The notes below the pieces were generated by a model. That model ran no database searches and was not told the origin of the DNA. It saw only the letters and a program-made list of their open reading frames with translations. Below are positions 1 through 7,782 of a stretch of 64,000 nt of DNA, piece after piece; the first letter of the stretch is position 1, and the number at the start of each line of letters is the position of its first letter. Origin of the DNA: CATQGW01 sp965262235 (lineage in GTDB: Bacteria > Chloroflexota > Dehalococcoidia > Bin125); the NCBI GenBank assembly GCA_965262235.1, contig OZ253504.1:2976001-3040000 (forward strand), in the 5' to 3' direction. Position numbers and translations under genes: made by a program.

Positions 1-392
1 TCGCCGATCAGGGTTTCTACGACGGCCTCACGTTCCATCGCGTGATTCGCAACTTCGTCGCCCAGGGCGGCGATCCGACCGGCACCGGCACCGGCGGGGC
101 GGGGTATACGCTGCCCGACGAGACGGGCGGCGACGGTTCGGCGGAGCGCTTGACGCTCAACGCGACGGGAGTAATTTCGATGGCGCGGGGCCAGTTTGGC
201 GCCTCGTCGTCGCAGTTCTTCATCACACTCGCCCCCGCGCCGCACCTCGACGCAGGGAGTTTCACCGCGTTCGGTGAAGTCACGGCCGGCTTCGATCTGC
301 TCCAGCGGTTCGACGAGCGCGGCGGCACCACACTGGCGGCCGGGCCGAGAATCGTATCGATCACCATCCAGAGAGCCCAGAGAGCGCCCTAG
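1..392 (+). CDS. Peptidyl-prolyl cis-trans isomerase, cyclophilin type (5' end outside window)
   Basis: This is the C-terminal part (about 129 residues) of a cyclophilin. The frame is open from base 3 to the stop at 392, so the true start lies before the window. Visible family motifs are FHRVIRNFVAQGGDPTGTG, SQFFITLAP and FGEVTAGFD, which line the proline-binding pocket and catalytic Arg region. Cyclophilins isomerise X-Pro bonds during protein folding. Whether a signal peptide is present cannot be seen. A second cyclophilin follows 37 bp downstream on the same strand, so the two look like a tandem duplication. The family is certain; the cellular location is unknown. Confidence 0.93.
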   Translation, partial: ADQGFYDGLTFHRVIRNFVAQGGDPTGTGTGGAGYTLPDETGGDGSAERLTLNATGVISMARGQFGASSSQFFITLAPAPHLDAGSFTAFGEVTAGFDLLQRFDERGGTTLAAGPRIVSITIQRAQRAP

Positions 393-429
393 GCGCAGGA
401 ACAGGGCACGACTAGGGAAGGCAGGCAGC

Positions 430-939
430 ATGGCCAAGTATTCGAAGCGACCCGAGATGGCGCTCAACGCCGAGAAGAGCTACTCAGCGAAGATCGAGTT
501 GGCCGACGGCGGCGAGATCGAGCTTGAGCTCTTCGCCAAGGATGCGCCGGAAACCGTGAATTCGTTCGTGTTCCTCGCGCGCGACGGCTATTACGAGGGC
601 GTCACCTTCCACCGCATCATCAAGGGCTTCATGGCCCAGGGCGGCGACCCCACGGGCCAGGGCACCGGCGGGCCCGGCTACAACATCCCCGATGAGGTCA
701 ACAGCAACAAGCACAACACCGAGGGCACCATCGCGATGGCCAAGACCGCTGCGCCGAACTCAGGCGGTAGCCAGTTCTACATCACCTTCGAGCCGACGCC
801 GTTCCTCGACGCCGAGTACACGGTGTTCGGCCGCGTGACCTCCGGCATGGACGTGGTCCACGCGTTCGCCGAGCGCGACCCGCAGCGCGCCCGCCAGCCC
901 GGCCCGGCGATGAAGTCGGTCACGATCACCGAGGCGTAG
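430..939 (+). CDS. Peptidyl-prolyl cis-trans isomerase, cyclophilin type
   Basis: A complete 169-residue cyclophilin. ATG at 430 is chosen because the conserved domain begins soon after (residues 10-30) and there is no signal peptide, so it is probably cytoplasmic. Diagnostic motifs are FHRIIKGFMAQGGDPTGQG, SGGSQFYITFEPTPFLD and FGRVTSGMDVV, with the catalytic Arg in FHR and the Gln-Phe of SQFYIT. It is a paralogue of the preceding gene, with nearly the same motif order, and the two are probably cotranscribed. An upstream in-frame extension to 196 overlaps the first cyclophilin in another frame and is not credible. Confidence 0.95.
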   Translation: MAKYSKRPEMALNAEKSYSAKIELADGGEIELELFAKDAPETVNSFVFLARDGYYEGVTFHRIIKGFMAQGGDPTGQGTGGPGYNIPDEVNSNKHNTEGTIAMAKTAAPNSGGSQFYITFEPTPFLDAEYTVFGRVTSGMDVVHAFAERDPQRARQPGPAMKSVTITEA

Positions 940-970
940 CCACGTAGCCACAACGAAGCGCGAGCCCCCC

Positions 971-1015
971 ATGAGCCCGTCGTGAGCCCGTCGTGAGCCT
1001 CTCGTGAGCCTGCAG
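971..1015 (+). repeat. 11-bp tandem repeat with overlapping minicistrons
   Basis: Four degenerate 11-bp units starting TGAGCC run from 972 to 1015. With the ATG at 971 they form a chain of four-codon frames (Met-Ser-Pro-Ser-stop, Met-Ser-Pro-Ser-stop, Met-Ser-Leu-Ser-stop). Each TGA stop overlaps the next GTG start as GTGA, and the last GTG (1004) opens the following membrane-protein gene. This is directly visible; a role in translational reinitiation is inference. Confidence 0.6.
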
Positions 1016-1252
1016 CAGCCGCGCATCCCGCCGATCGCGGTGGTACTGCGCGTGGTCTCGATCCTGGGGATGGGCCTGACGGTGAGCGGCTTCGTGCTCG
1101 CGCTGGTCGGCGCCGAGTGGTGGTGGGCGCTCGGCACCGCCCTGGGATTCGTCCCGTTCCTCGCGATGATGGCCGTCGTCGACCGGCTCATCCCCGACCC
1201 CGCCGCCTGGCAGCCCGCGCCACCATCCGACGACGGCGACGCCGACGCGTAG
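1004..1252 (+). CDS. Small two-helix membrane protein, unknown function
   Basis: An 82-residue frame from GTG at 1004. It has two hydrophobic segments, about residues 12-35 and 40-60, separated by a Trp-rich turn (EWWWALG), and a short acidic cytoplasmic-type tail (PPSDDGDADA). I do not recognise a named family. It lies just after the cyclophilin pair and converges on the MaoC genes. The start is uncertain because it sits in a tandem repeat that offers several overlapping GTG and ATG codons, and no clear Shine-Dalgarno sequence precedes it. The amphipathic and hydrophobic patterning and good codon use argue that it is real. Confidence 0.55.
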   Translation: MSLQQPRIPPIAVVLRVVSILGMGLTVSGFVLALVGAEWWWALGTALGFVPFLAMMAVVDRLIPDPAAWQPAPPSDDGDADA

Positions 1253-1331
1253 CCGGCGGTGGCCGACAGGTGGCCGACGAGTCGCCGGCTACGTCAGACC
1301 TCGGCGACGCCCTCGTGCGGGAAAGCGCCCT

Positions 1332-1754
1332 TTAGTCGTCGATGCGGGCGGTGGCGGAGCCTTTGACGACCTCTGCGCCGTCCTGGTTGACGGTGCTGAC
1401 CGAGAGGTCGACCAGGCTGACGCCGTCTTCCTCGCGGATCGCTTCGACGGTGGCCTTCGCGGTCAGCGAGTCGCCGGGCCAGACCTGGTTGACGAAGCGC
1501 ACGCCGTACTTGGTCAGACGACCGTCGCCGACCAGGTTCGTCAGCATCTTGCCCGTCACGCCCATCGAGAGCATGCCGTGCGCGAAGACCGTTGGGTAGC
1601 CGGCGACCTTCGTGGTGAAGATCTCGTCGGTGTGCAGCGGGTTGTAGTCGCCCGAGGCGCCCGCGTACTGGATGATCTGCGTGCGCGAGAGGTCCTCGAC
1701 GACGACTTCCTCGTGCGTGTCGCCCACGCTCAGTTCGCTCTTCGACAGCGTCAT
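1332..1754 (-). CDS. MaoC-family (R)-hydratase, catalytic hot-dog subunit
   Basis: A 140-residue single hot-dog protein. The hydratase-2 motif is intact at about residues 31-40 (ASGDYNPLH), with the catalytic Asp and His, followed by FAHGML on the central helix. It should hydrate a trans-2-enoyl thioester or dehydrate the (R)-3-hydroxy form. ATG at 1754 follows a good AGAGGAG site. The gene lies 11 bp after a second hot-dog gene that lacks the His, a pairing like mycobacterial HadA/HadB, so the active enzyme is probably a heterodimer. It is divergent from a double CoA-transferase, which hints at a CoA-linked acid as substrate. The exact substrate is unknown. Confidence 0.85.
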   Translation of the reverse strand: MTLSKSELSVGDTHEEVVVEDLSRTQIIQYAGASGDYNPLHTDEIFTTKVAGYPTVFAHGMLSMGVTGKMLTNLVGDGRLTKYGVRFVNQVWPGDSLTAKATVEAIREEDGVSLVDLSVSTVNQDGAEVVKGSATARIDD

Positions 1755-1765
1755 GTTGGTCTCCT

Positions 1766-2251
1766 CTATTCCACGACTCGCGACGTCTGCACGCCGACCG
1801 ACCGAGCGGTCACGACGAGCACGTCGTCCTGGTTGTAGTACTCGGTGATGCTCTCGTTGAACTTGAGCGTGCCGCCGCGCCGGCCGTCGCGCTCCCACGA
1901 CGTGCCGGGCTTGTCGACGGTGCGGAGCACATCGCCCGGCGCGATCGGGGCGTGGTACTCGTAGTGCTGCTCTGCGTGGAAGCCGGTCCCGCCGCCGCCG
2001 CCGCCGGGCGCTCGGGTCACGCCGGTGGGCTCCTTGCCGGAGCCGAACCAGGCTTGCCCCGGCTCGGGGCGCAGGTTGTAGCCCTCAGTGAACTGCGCGC
2101 TCGCCTGAACGAACGTCGGCGGTGGGATCACCTGGCCGGGCTCGGTCTCGGCGGCCGCGGATGCATCGTGATAGATCGGGTTCGTGTCGCCGATCGAGCG
2201 GGCGAACAGCATGATGTGCCCGGCTTCGATCGGGAAGTGGTCAGTCGCCAT
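1766..2251 (-). CDS. MaoC-like N-terminal (FAS1-type) hot-dog subunit, non-catalytic partner
   Basis: A 161-residue hot-dog protein of the kind annotated as FAS1-like dehydratase or MaoC N-terminal domain. At the motif position it reads SIGDTNPIYHD: the Asp is kept but Tyr replaces the catalytic His found in the downstream partner. There is a Gly-rich loop (six or more Gly) near residues 85-92. ATG at 2251 is preceded by an in-frame GTG three codons upstream. In the HadAB and related hydratases such a subunit binds the acyl chain while its partner does the chemistry; that role is inferred here from the adjacent gene and the lost His. Confidence 0.82.
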   Translation of the reverse strand: MATDHFPIEAGHIMLFARSIGDTNPIYHDASAAAETEPGQVIPPPTFVQASAQFTEGYNLRPEPGQAWFGSGKEPTGVTRAPGGGGGGTGFHAEQHYEYHAPIAPGDVLRTVDKPGTSWERDGRRGGTLKFNESITEYYNQDDVLVVTARSVGVQTSRVVE

Positions 2252-2384
2252 CGAGTGCACCGTCCCTTCGCATATCGGTCGATTTCTCGCGCCATTGTAT
2301 CCCACGCCCTGCCTAAGACAGCCGGGTGCGGCTGTAGCCTGTGGCGAGCCGCGTCTGGCGGCGGATTTGGGGGGATCGGCAGCT
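2252..2384. promoter_or_regulatory. Divergent intergenic region between hydratase pair and fused CoA-transferase
   Basis: 133 bp separate two divergent start codons. The region must hold promoters for both units. I cannot assign -35 or -10 boxes with confidence. A GGGGGAT purine tract at 2370-2376 is the likely ribosome-binding site for the rightward gene. Confidence 0.4.
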
Positions 2385-4811
2385 ATGGCGCAAGCATTTG
2401 AGGCGCTTCGGGTGGTGGAGCTGGCGGGCTCACACGCCGGCGCGTTCGCGGCAAAGATGTTCGCCGACAACGGCGCGCGAGTCGTCAAGGTGGAGCCGCC
2501 GGGCGGCGATCCGCTGCGCACGTCGGGCGCGCTGCTGCCCCGCCACGCGCTTGGCGACGACGCGATCGGCTCGATCTGGGCCTACTGCAACACCAGCAAA
2601 CAGGTCGTCGAGCTGGACCCTGAGACCGGCGCCGGCCGCTCCGAGCTCGACCGTCTGCTCGACGTGGCCGATGTGATCATCGAGAGCAGCGCCCCCGATC
2701 GCCTGATCCCGACCACCGCAGGCCGCTCCGGCGAGCGCGCCGTCAAGGTCTACATCTCACCCTACGGGCTTGAGGGGCCAACCTCACACTGGCGCTCAAA
2801 CGTCTTCACCGACGACGCGATGGGCGGGCACATGTACCTGAACGGCGAGCCCGACCGCGAGCCGTTCCGCCGCCAGGGCCGCCACACCGAGTATTCGGGC
2901 GGCATGTACGGCTTCGTCGGCGCGATGTCGGGGCTGCTCGCGCGCGAGCTGATCGGGCTGGGCCAGACCGTCGAGATCGCGCACATCGAGTGCATGGTCG
3001 CGATGCACCAGCACACCACGTCGATGTGGACGCACGCCGGCCACGTGCTGATGCGGGAGGGCAACACCCAGCCGGGCATGTGGCACCCCGCCGGCGTCTA
3101 CGAGTGCCAGGACGGCTACGTCTTCCTCTGCCACGCCGGCGGCGCGAAGCTGATCCCCTTCCTGCAGGCCGCCGGCCTGGGCGACCTGCTCGATGACCCG
3201 CGCTTCGAGAACGATGTCGCCCGCGGCAGCCACAAGAAGGAATTCAACGAGGCGATCCGCCCCTGGCTGATGTCGCACACGGTTGATGAGATCTGCGAGC
3301 TCGGCGTCGCCACCTTCTCCCCGATGGGCCCGGTCTGGGACACGCACCAGTTCCTCGCCGACCCGCACCTCGCGGCGCGCGACTATCTGCGCCCGCTCGA
3401 CGCCGACCGGGGTGACGAAGTGATCCCCCGCGGTCCCTTCCGGATCACCGGCGCGGAGGCGACTCCGCGCCCCACGCGTCGCCTCGACGACGACGGCTTC
3501 GCGGCTTTCGTGGCCGAGCCGCCGCATGAGCCGGGCGCGCAGACGGAAGCGCTCGCCGACGGCCCGCTGGCCGGCGTCCGCGTGCTCGACCTGACCCGGG
3601 TCTGGGCCGGCCCGCTCGCCGGCCGCCTGCTCGGCGACCTCGGCGCCGACGTGATTCACATCGAGTCGCCCTGGAACCGCGGCGCGTTCGAGGCCCCGCC
3701 CGGCATCGTGGAACTCACCCATCTGTTTCCCGACAACGAGCTGGGCGAGCGGCACTGGAACCGCGTCGGCGGATTCAACAAGCTCGCCCGCAACAAGCGC
3801 GATGTGGTGATCGACATCGCCGATCCGCGCGGCAACGATCTGTTCCGTCGGCTGCTCGCCGAATCCGACGTGATTCTTGAGAACTACAGCCCGCGCGTGA
3901 TGCCCCAGTGGGGTCTCGACTTCGATTCGCTGCTCGAGATCAATCCCTCGATCATCCACACGGCGATGCCCGGCTATGGCGCGAAGGGCCCCGGCGCGAA
4001 TCGCGTGGCGCTGGGTCCCGTGATCGAGGCGGCGACCGGCATGACGATGATGTCGGGCTACGCCGACACTGGTCCCTACCGCTCCGGCGTGGCCTGGCCC
4101 GACCCCGTCTCGGGCATGAGCGCCGCCGCCGGCACGCTCGTCGCGCTCTGGCGGCGCGCCACCTCACACGGTCGCGGACAGCAGGTCGAGACAGCGATGC
4201 TCGAGTCGATGGGCAGCTTCGCCGGCGATGAGCTGCTCTCGGCGCAGGTGCTCGGCAGCCCGCCGCCGCGACGCGGCAATCGCGAGCCGGGCGTCGCCCC
4301 GCAGGGCGTCTACCGCTGCTCCGGTCACGACCGCTGGATCGCGATCTCGGTGACCGCGGATGCGGAGTGGCAGGCGCTGTGCGAGGTCGCCGGCCTGCCC
4401 GACGAATGGCGCGGGCTCAAGCTCGACCAGCGCGAGGCGCAGCAGGACGAGATCGACGCCGCGATCACGCGCTGGTCCCGCAGCGAACTGCCCTGGGGCG
4501 CGGTGCGACGGCTGCAAGCCGCCGGCGTGATCGCGGGCGTGCTCTGCGATGCGCGCGACCTGCTGGAGAGCGAGCACCTCGGCGCGCGCGACTACTGGGC
4601 GCTGCTCGACCAGGAAGACACCGGTGCGCTGCGTTATCCCGGCTGTCCCGTGCGGCTCAGCCGCACACCGGCGACCTATCGCCTGGCCCCGCCGATGTTC
4701 GGCGAGCACAACGATGTCGTGCTGAAGGAGATCGCCGGGGTCAGCGAGGACGAACTGGCGGCGCTGCGCGCCGATCGGATCGTCTGCGACGAACCGCCGC
4801 GGATGCGCTGA
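2385..4811 (+). CDS. Fused double CaiB/BaiF class III CoA-transferase
   Basis: An 808-residue protein made of two complete class III CoA-transferase units, about residues 1-385 and 400-808; the usual length is about 400. Each unit opens with the Rossmann signature (RVVELAGSHAGAFAAK and RVLDLTRVWAGPLAG). In the N half the catalytic Asp position is Glu169 (HTEYSGGM). In the C half it is Asp573 (WPDPVSGM). Family chemistry runs through an acyl-Asp anhydride and an aspartyl-CoA thioester, so only the C half looks canonical. ATG at 2385 follows a purine-rich site; longer in-frame starts run into the divergent gene. It probably works as a built-in heterodimer. The substrate is unknown. Confidence 0.93.
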   Translation: MAQAFEALRVVELAGSHAGAFAAKMFADNGARVVKVEPPGGDPLRTSGALLPRHALGDDAIGSIWAYCNTSKQVVELDPETGAGRSELDRLLDVADVIIESSAPDRLIPTTAGRSGERAVKVYISPYGLEGPTSHWRSNVFTDDAMGGHMYLNGEPDREPFRRQGRHTEYSGGMYGFVGAMSGLLARELIGLGQTVEIAHIECMVAMHQHTTSMWTHAGHVLMREGNTQPGMWHPAGVYECQDGYVFLCHAGGAKLIPFLQAAGLGDLLDDPRFENDVARGSHKKEFNEAIRPWLMSHTVDEICELGVATFSPMGPVWDTHQFLADPHLAARDYLRPLDADRGDEVIPRGPFRITGAEATPRPTRRLDDDGFAAFVAEPPHEPGAQTEALADGPLAGVRVLDLTRVWAGPLAGRLLGDLGADVIHIESPWNRGAFEAPPGIVELTHLFPDNELGERHWNRVGGFNKLARNKRDVVIDIADPRGNDLFRRLLAESDVILENYSPRVMPQWGLDFDSLLEINPSIIHTAMPGYGAKGPGANRVALGPVIEAATGMTMMSGYADTGPYRSGVAWPDPVSGMSAAAGTLVALWRRATSHGRGQQVETAMLESMGSFAGDELLSAQVLGSPPPRRGNREPGVAPQGVYRCSGHDRWIAISVTADAEWQALCEVAGLPDEWRGLKLDQREAQQDEIDAAITRWSRSELPWGAVRRLQAAGVIAGVLCDARDLLESEHLGARDYWALLDQEDTGALRYPGCPVRLSRTPATYRLAPPMFGEHNDVVLKEIAGVSEDELAALRADRIVCDEPPRMR

Positions 4812-4850
4812 GCATAAGCTGAGCAAGAGCTGAGCAAGAGCTGACGTGAG
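4807..4850 (+). repeat. 11-bp tandem repeat across a stop codon
   Basis: Four 11-bp units starting GCTGA (4807, 4818, 4829, 4840), two of them identical (GCTGAGCAAGA), with a partial fifth. The stop codon of the fused CoA-transferase lies in the first unit, and the following units repeat it. The array ends next to the tRNA-Pro gene. No function is evident. Confidence 0.6.
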
Positions 4851-4857
4851 GCTGTGC

Positions 4858-4934
4858 TGGTCGGGGTGGGCGGATTCGAACCGCCGACCTCACGGCCCCA
4901 AACCGCGCGCTCTGCCAGGCTGAGCTACACCCCG
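4858..4934 (-). tRNA. tRNA-Pro(TGG)
   Basis: A cloverleaf on the minus strand with acceptor CGGGGTG pairing CACCCCG, discriminator A and encoded CCA. The anticodon stem is CGCGG/CCGTG with loop TTTGGGG, so the anticodon is UGG. The T-arm GTTCGAATC is standard. The gene is 77 nt with CCA. Confidence 0.96.
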
Positions 4935-4974
4935 CTCGCAAACGAGCTACCGGCAACGCTACACGCCGTCGGCG

Positions 4975-5925
4975 CTAATCGACCTGCAGCTGCCCGACGA
5001 TCTCTGAGAGCTGGTGTACGCCTTCGCGCTCGCACCACTCCGTGATCTCGTCAACCACGCGCACAGCGGCCCACGGGTCGCGAAACGACGCCGTCCCGAC
5101 CTGCACGGCGCACGCCCCGGCGAGCAGAAACTCGATCGCGTCGCGCCCGTTCGTGATGCCCCCGCAGCCGATCACGGGAATCTCGACGGCCCGCGCCGTC
5201 TCCCAGGTGAGCCGCAGAGCCAGCGGCTTGATCGCCGGGCCGGTCAGGCCCGCGACCGTGCGGTTGGTCCGCGGCCGCCGCTTCTCGATGTCGATCGCCA
5301 TGCCGACGAACGAATTGGCCACGCAGATCGCGTCCGCGCCGGCGCGCTCGACCGCCTCGGCGATCTCGCCGATGTTGGTCACGCCCGGCGTGAGCTTCAC
5401 GATCACGGGCAGGCTGGTCGACGATCGCACCGCGTCCGTCACCGCCGCCGCCGCCGCGGGATCGCGGCCGAACTCGATCCCGCCGACGTCGAGGTTGGGG
5501 CAGGAGATGTTGACTTCGAGGCCGGCCACCCCAGGGGCCCCGTCCAGCGCTTCGGCCAGGCGCGCGAACTCGCCGACCGTGTCGCCGAGCATGTTGACCA
5601 CCACCGGCGTGTCCCAGGTCTCCCAGACGGTTGCGACATCGTGCAAGAGCCGCGCCACGCCGATGTTCTGGAAGCCGATGCTGTTCAGCATCCCGGCCGC
5701 CGTCTCGACGATCCGTGGGTTGGGGTTGCCGCGCCGCGGACGCAGCGTGACGCCCTTTGAGACGATCGCGCCGAGCCGCGAGAGATTGAAGACGCGCGCG
5801 AACTCGAGGCCGTTGCTAAACGTGCCTGACGCCGTCATCACCGGATTGCGCAGCAGCAGCTCACGCTTCGCCTGCGGGGCGAGATTGACGGAGAGATTCG
5901 GTCGGGTGGTGGTGTCAGCGGGCAT
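4975..5925 (-). CDS. pyrD: Dihydroorotate dehydrogenase, class 1B catalytic subunit
   Basis: A 316-residue FMN-binding TIM barrel. The active-site segment is VNISCPN with Cys142 as the catalytic base, which places it in class 1 and most like 1B, which uses NAD+ through a PyrK partner. Other family motifs are MTASGTFSNG near the N terminus, KLTPGVTNIGEIA, and the FMN phosphate site GCGGITNGRDAIEFLLAGA. It oxidises dihydroorotate to orotate in pyrimidine synthesis. No pyrK lies in this window. ATG at 5925 gives the expected length; a longer frame overlaps the next gene. Confidence 0.94.
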   Translation of the reverse strand: MPADTTTRPNLSVNLAPQAKRELLLRNPVMTASGTFSNGLEFARVFNLSRLGAIVSKGVTLRPRRGNPNPRIVETAAGMLNSIGFQNIGVARLLHDVATVWETWDTPVVVNMLGDTVGEFARLAEALDGAPGVAGLEVNISCPNLDVGGIEFGRDPAAAAAVTDAVRSSTSLPVIVKLTPGVTNIGEIAEAVERAGADAICVANSFVGMAIDIEKRRPRTNRTVAGLTGPAIKPLALRLTWETARAVEIPVIGCGGITNGRDAIEFLLAGACAVQVGTASFRDPWAAVRVVDEITEWCEREGVHQLSEIVGQLQVD

Positions 5926-5971
5926 CGGATTGGCGGACGCGCAGTCTAATGCGGCGCGCCCGTCGTCCGAT

Positions 5972-6253
5972 TTAGTTCGCGTCTTCGCCGGCGCGGCGGC
6001 GGCGGTTCGTGATCCCCATGTCGTTCCAGCGGGAGCGGCCCTCGTTGCGATCCCAGATGGAATCTTCCGAGGAGTTGCGGAATTCGCGGGTCTCGCCGCA
6101 CGAGGAGCACGTACCGATGCTGAGCGGGCCGTTCGGCGACTCGAGCAGCCAGTGGTGGTTGTGTCCGGTCTCAGCGGTCGCGGTTCGGCGGGTGCGCTTC
6201 TTCGTCGCGGTCCCACCAGCCTTCGCAGTTGCCCCACGTACTTTGGTGGCCAT
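5972..6253 (-). CDS. Small basic protein with a CxxC zinc-ribbon-like motif
   Basis: About 93 residues. The N-terminal third is Lys/Arg/Ala/Thr-rich and probably disordered. The conserved part reads HHWLLESPNGP then GTCSSCGETREFRNS, with a single CxxC, and ends in an Arg-rich tail. I recall similar small proteins in Chloroflexota and Actinobacteria with no assigned function; the single Cys pair and nearby His residues suggest metal binding, possibly as a dimer. Three ATGs are clustered here. The one at 6253 has the best spacing to GGAGG (7 nt); 6256 is the alternative. Confidence 0.75.
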   Translation of the reverse strand: MATKVRGATAKAGGTATKKRTRRTATAETGHNHHWLLESPNGPLSIGTCSSCGETREFRNSSEDSIWDRNEGRSRWNDMGITNRRRRAGEDAN

Positions 6254-6256
6254 CAT

Positions 6257-6701
6257 CCATCCTCCAGAGGGAATTCAGCGCGGCTGTTGACGCAGCCTCT
6301 GCTCTCGATTCCCATGCACGCGTCACGCTAGGTAGCGAATCAGCGGCACACAACAACGCACTTAACGCAGGGGTTCGCATCGTGTAAAGCCTGACACGCG
6401 CTACCTGTCGCCAGATAGGCAGGTACGCACTGCGCCGCGTGATCTGCGCTGTGACTGGCCTAACGCCCGCCGCACGCGCCCGGTTCCCGGCCGCCCGCGC
6501 GCCGCTGCGAGTCTCCAACGAGGGCGGGGCGCTAAGATGATCGCGACCACATGGTGATCGCTCGGGATATTCGGCATCTCCACACACACTTCACAGATCC
6601 AGGAACCGTCGCCGCATGCGGCGGTCTCTGCAACGCTGCGCGGAAGCTGAGCTGACGTGGTCTGGCGCCGAGTCACGGGCAGAAATCGGAAGGGCGGCGG
6701 G
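6257..6701. other. 445-bp non-coding region with two short dyads
   Basis: No convincing gene on either strand. Two imperfect inverted repeats are visible, at 6402-6425 (8-bp arms, TACCTGTC/GGCAGGTA) and 6543-6561 (GCGACCAC, ATG, GTGATCGC), each with one mismatch. They could be an operator or a weak hairpin upstream of the Mrp gene; nothing proves it. Confidence 0.45.
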
Positions 6702-7769
6702 GTGACGCTCACGAACGAAGCGGTCTACGACGCGATCCGGCGAGTGCGCGATCCGGAGCTTCAGCGCGACCTGGTCAGCCTGCGGATGCTGGCGGCGACC
6801 ACGGTCGAAGGCGACGCCGTGAAGCTGCAGCTCGTCGCTCCCTATCACTCCTACGCATCGCGCGAGGCGTTGGAGCAGACGCTCAGCGAGGCGTTGCGCG
6901 GCGTGGGGGCCGCCGATGTCTCGTTCGAGTGGTCAGTGGTGGTACCGGCCTGGGAGGGCCCGGAGGACAAGCCCGCGATCGGCGGCGTCAAGAACATCAT
7001 CGCCGTCGCATCGAACAAGGGCGGCGTCGGTAAGTCGACGGTGGCGACCAACCTGGCCGTGGCGATGGCGGCCAGCGGCGCGAGGGTGGGCCTGGTCGAC
7101 GCCGACGCGACCGGCCCGAACCTGCCGACGATGTTCGGGCTGCCGGCGGGCTTCCAGGCCCAGAGCGAGCAGGGCCTGCATCCGATCGAGCGCCACGGCG
7201 TGCGGCTGATCTCGCTCGGCTTCCTGCTGCCGGCCGGTGCGCCGGTGGTCTGGCGCGGCCCGATGATCGGCTCGGCGGTCAAGCAGCTGCTGCACGATGT
7301 CGAATGGGGCGACATCGACTACCTGCTGATCGATCTGCCGCCGGGCACGAGTGACGCTTCGATGTCGTTGGCGCAGGAGGCGCCGCTGGCGGGGGCGGTC
7401 GTGGTCTCGACCCCGCAACAGGTGGCGCTGGAGGATGCAAGCAAAGCAGTGACGATGTTCGAGAAGCTCAACGTGCCGGTCTTCGGCATCATTGAGAACA
7501 TGTCCTGGTTCATCACGCCCGATACCGGACAGCGGGTGGAGATCTTCGGGCATGGCGGCGCGCGAATCGCCGCCGACGATTTGGAAATCGACTTTCTGGG
7601 CGAGGTTCCGCTCGCCACCGAGGTACGCGCCGGCGGGGACGAAGGGCGACCGATCGTCACCTTCGAGCCCGAAAACCCGGCGGCTATCGCGTTCGTTGAG
7701 ATCGCGGCCACGGTGGAGCGCAAAGCGGCGGCGTCAGCGCTGCTGCAATCGCCCGTATCCGTACTCTGA
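6702..7769 (+). CDS. Mrp/ApbC/NBP35-type P-loop ATPase (iron-sulfur carrier family)
   Basis: 355 residues. An N-terminal MIP18/DUF59 domain (about 1-80) is followed by a ParA-like ATPase with the deviant Walker A SNKGGVGKST (near residue 105), DADATGPNLPTMFG, and LLIDLPPGTSD. Mrp proteins carry Fe-S clusters to target enzymes. The cluster-binding CxxC normally after ENMS is absent: here the text is ENMSWFITPDTGQ. Loss of this pair also occurs in some other bacterial Mrp proteins. GTG at 6702 starts just before the DUF59 domain; a longer in-frame start (6657) adds a basic, unconserved leader. Confidence 0.88.
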   Translation: MTLTNEAVYDAIRRVRDPELQRDLVSLRMLAATTVEGDAVKLQLVAPYHSYASREALEQTLSEALRGVGAADVSFEWSVVVPAWEGPEDKPAIGGVKNIIAVASNKGGVGKSTVATNLAVAMAASGARVGLVDADATGPNLPTMFGLPAGFQAQSEQGLHPIERHGVRLISLGFLLPAGAPVVWRGPMIGSAVKQLLHDVEWGDIDYLLIDLPPGTSDASMSLAQEAPLAGAVVVSTPQQVALEDASKAVTMFEKLNVPVFGIIENMSWFITPDTGQRVEIFGHGGARIAADDLEIDFLGEVPLATEVRAGGDEGRPIVTFEPENPAAIAFVEIAATVERKAAASALLQSPVSVL

Positions 7770-7782
7770 AGGAGCACGACCA

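Noticed and set aside
2796..3959. Long open frame on the strand opposite the fused CoA-transferase
   Set aside because: High GC makes antisense frames long; the translation is Arg/Ala/Val-rich without motifs, and the plus-strand protein has clear family motifs.
1332..4811. 3-hydroxypropionate bicycle genes
   Set aside because: A CoA-transferase and a hydratase are present, but malyl-CoA lyase, propionyl-CoA synthase and other key genes are not seen in the window.
4807..4850. CRISPR-like short repeats
   Set aside because: Units are contiguous 11-bp repeats without spacers and no cas genes are present.
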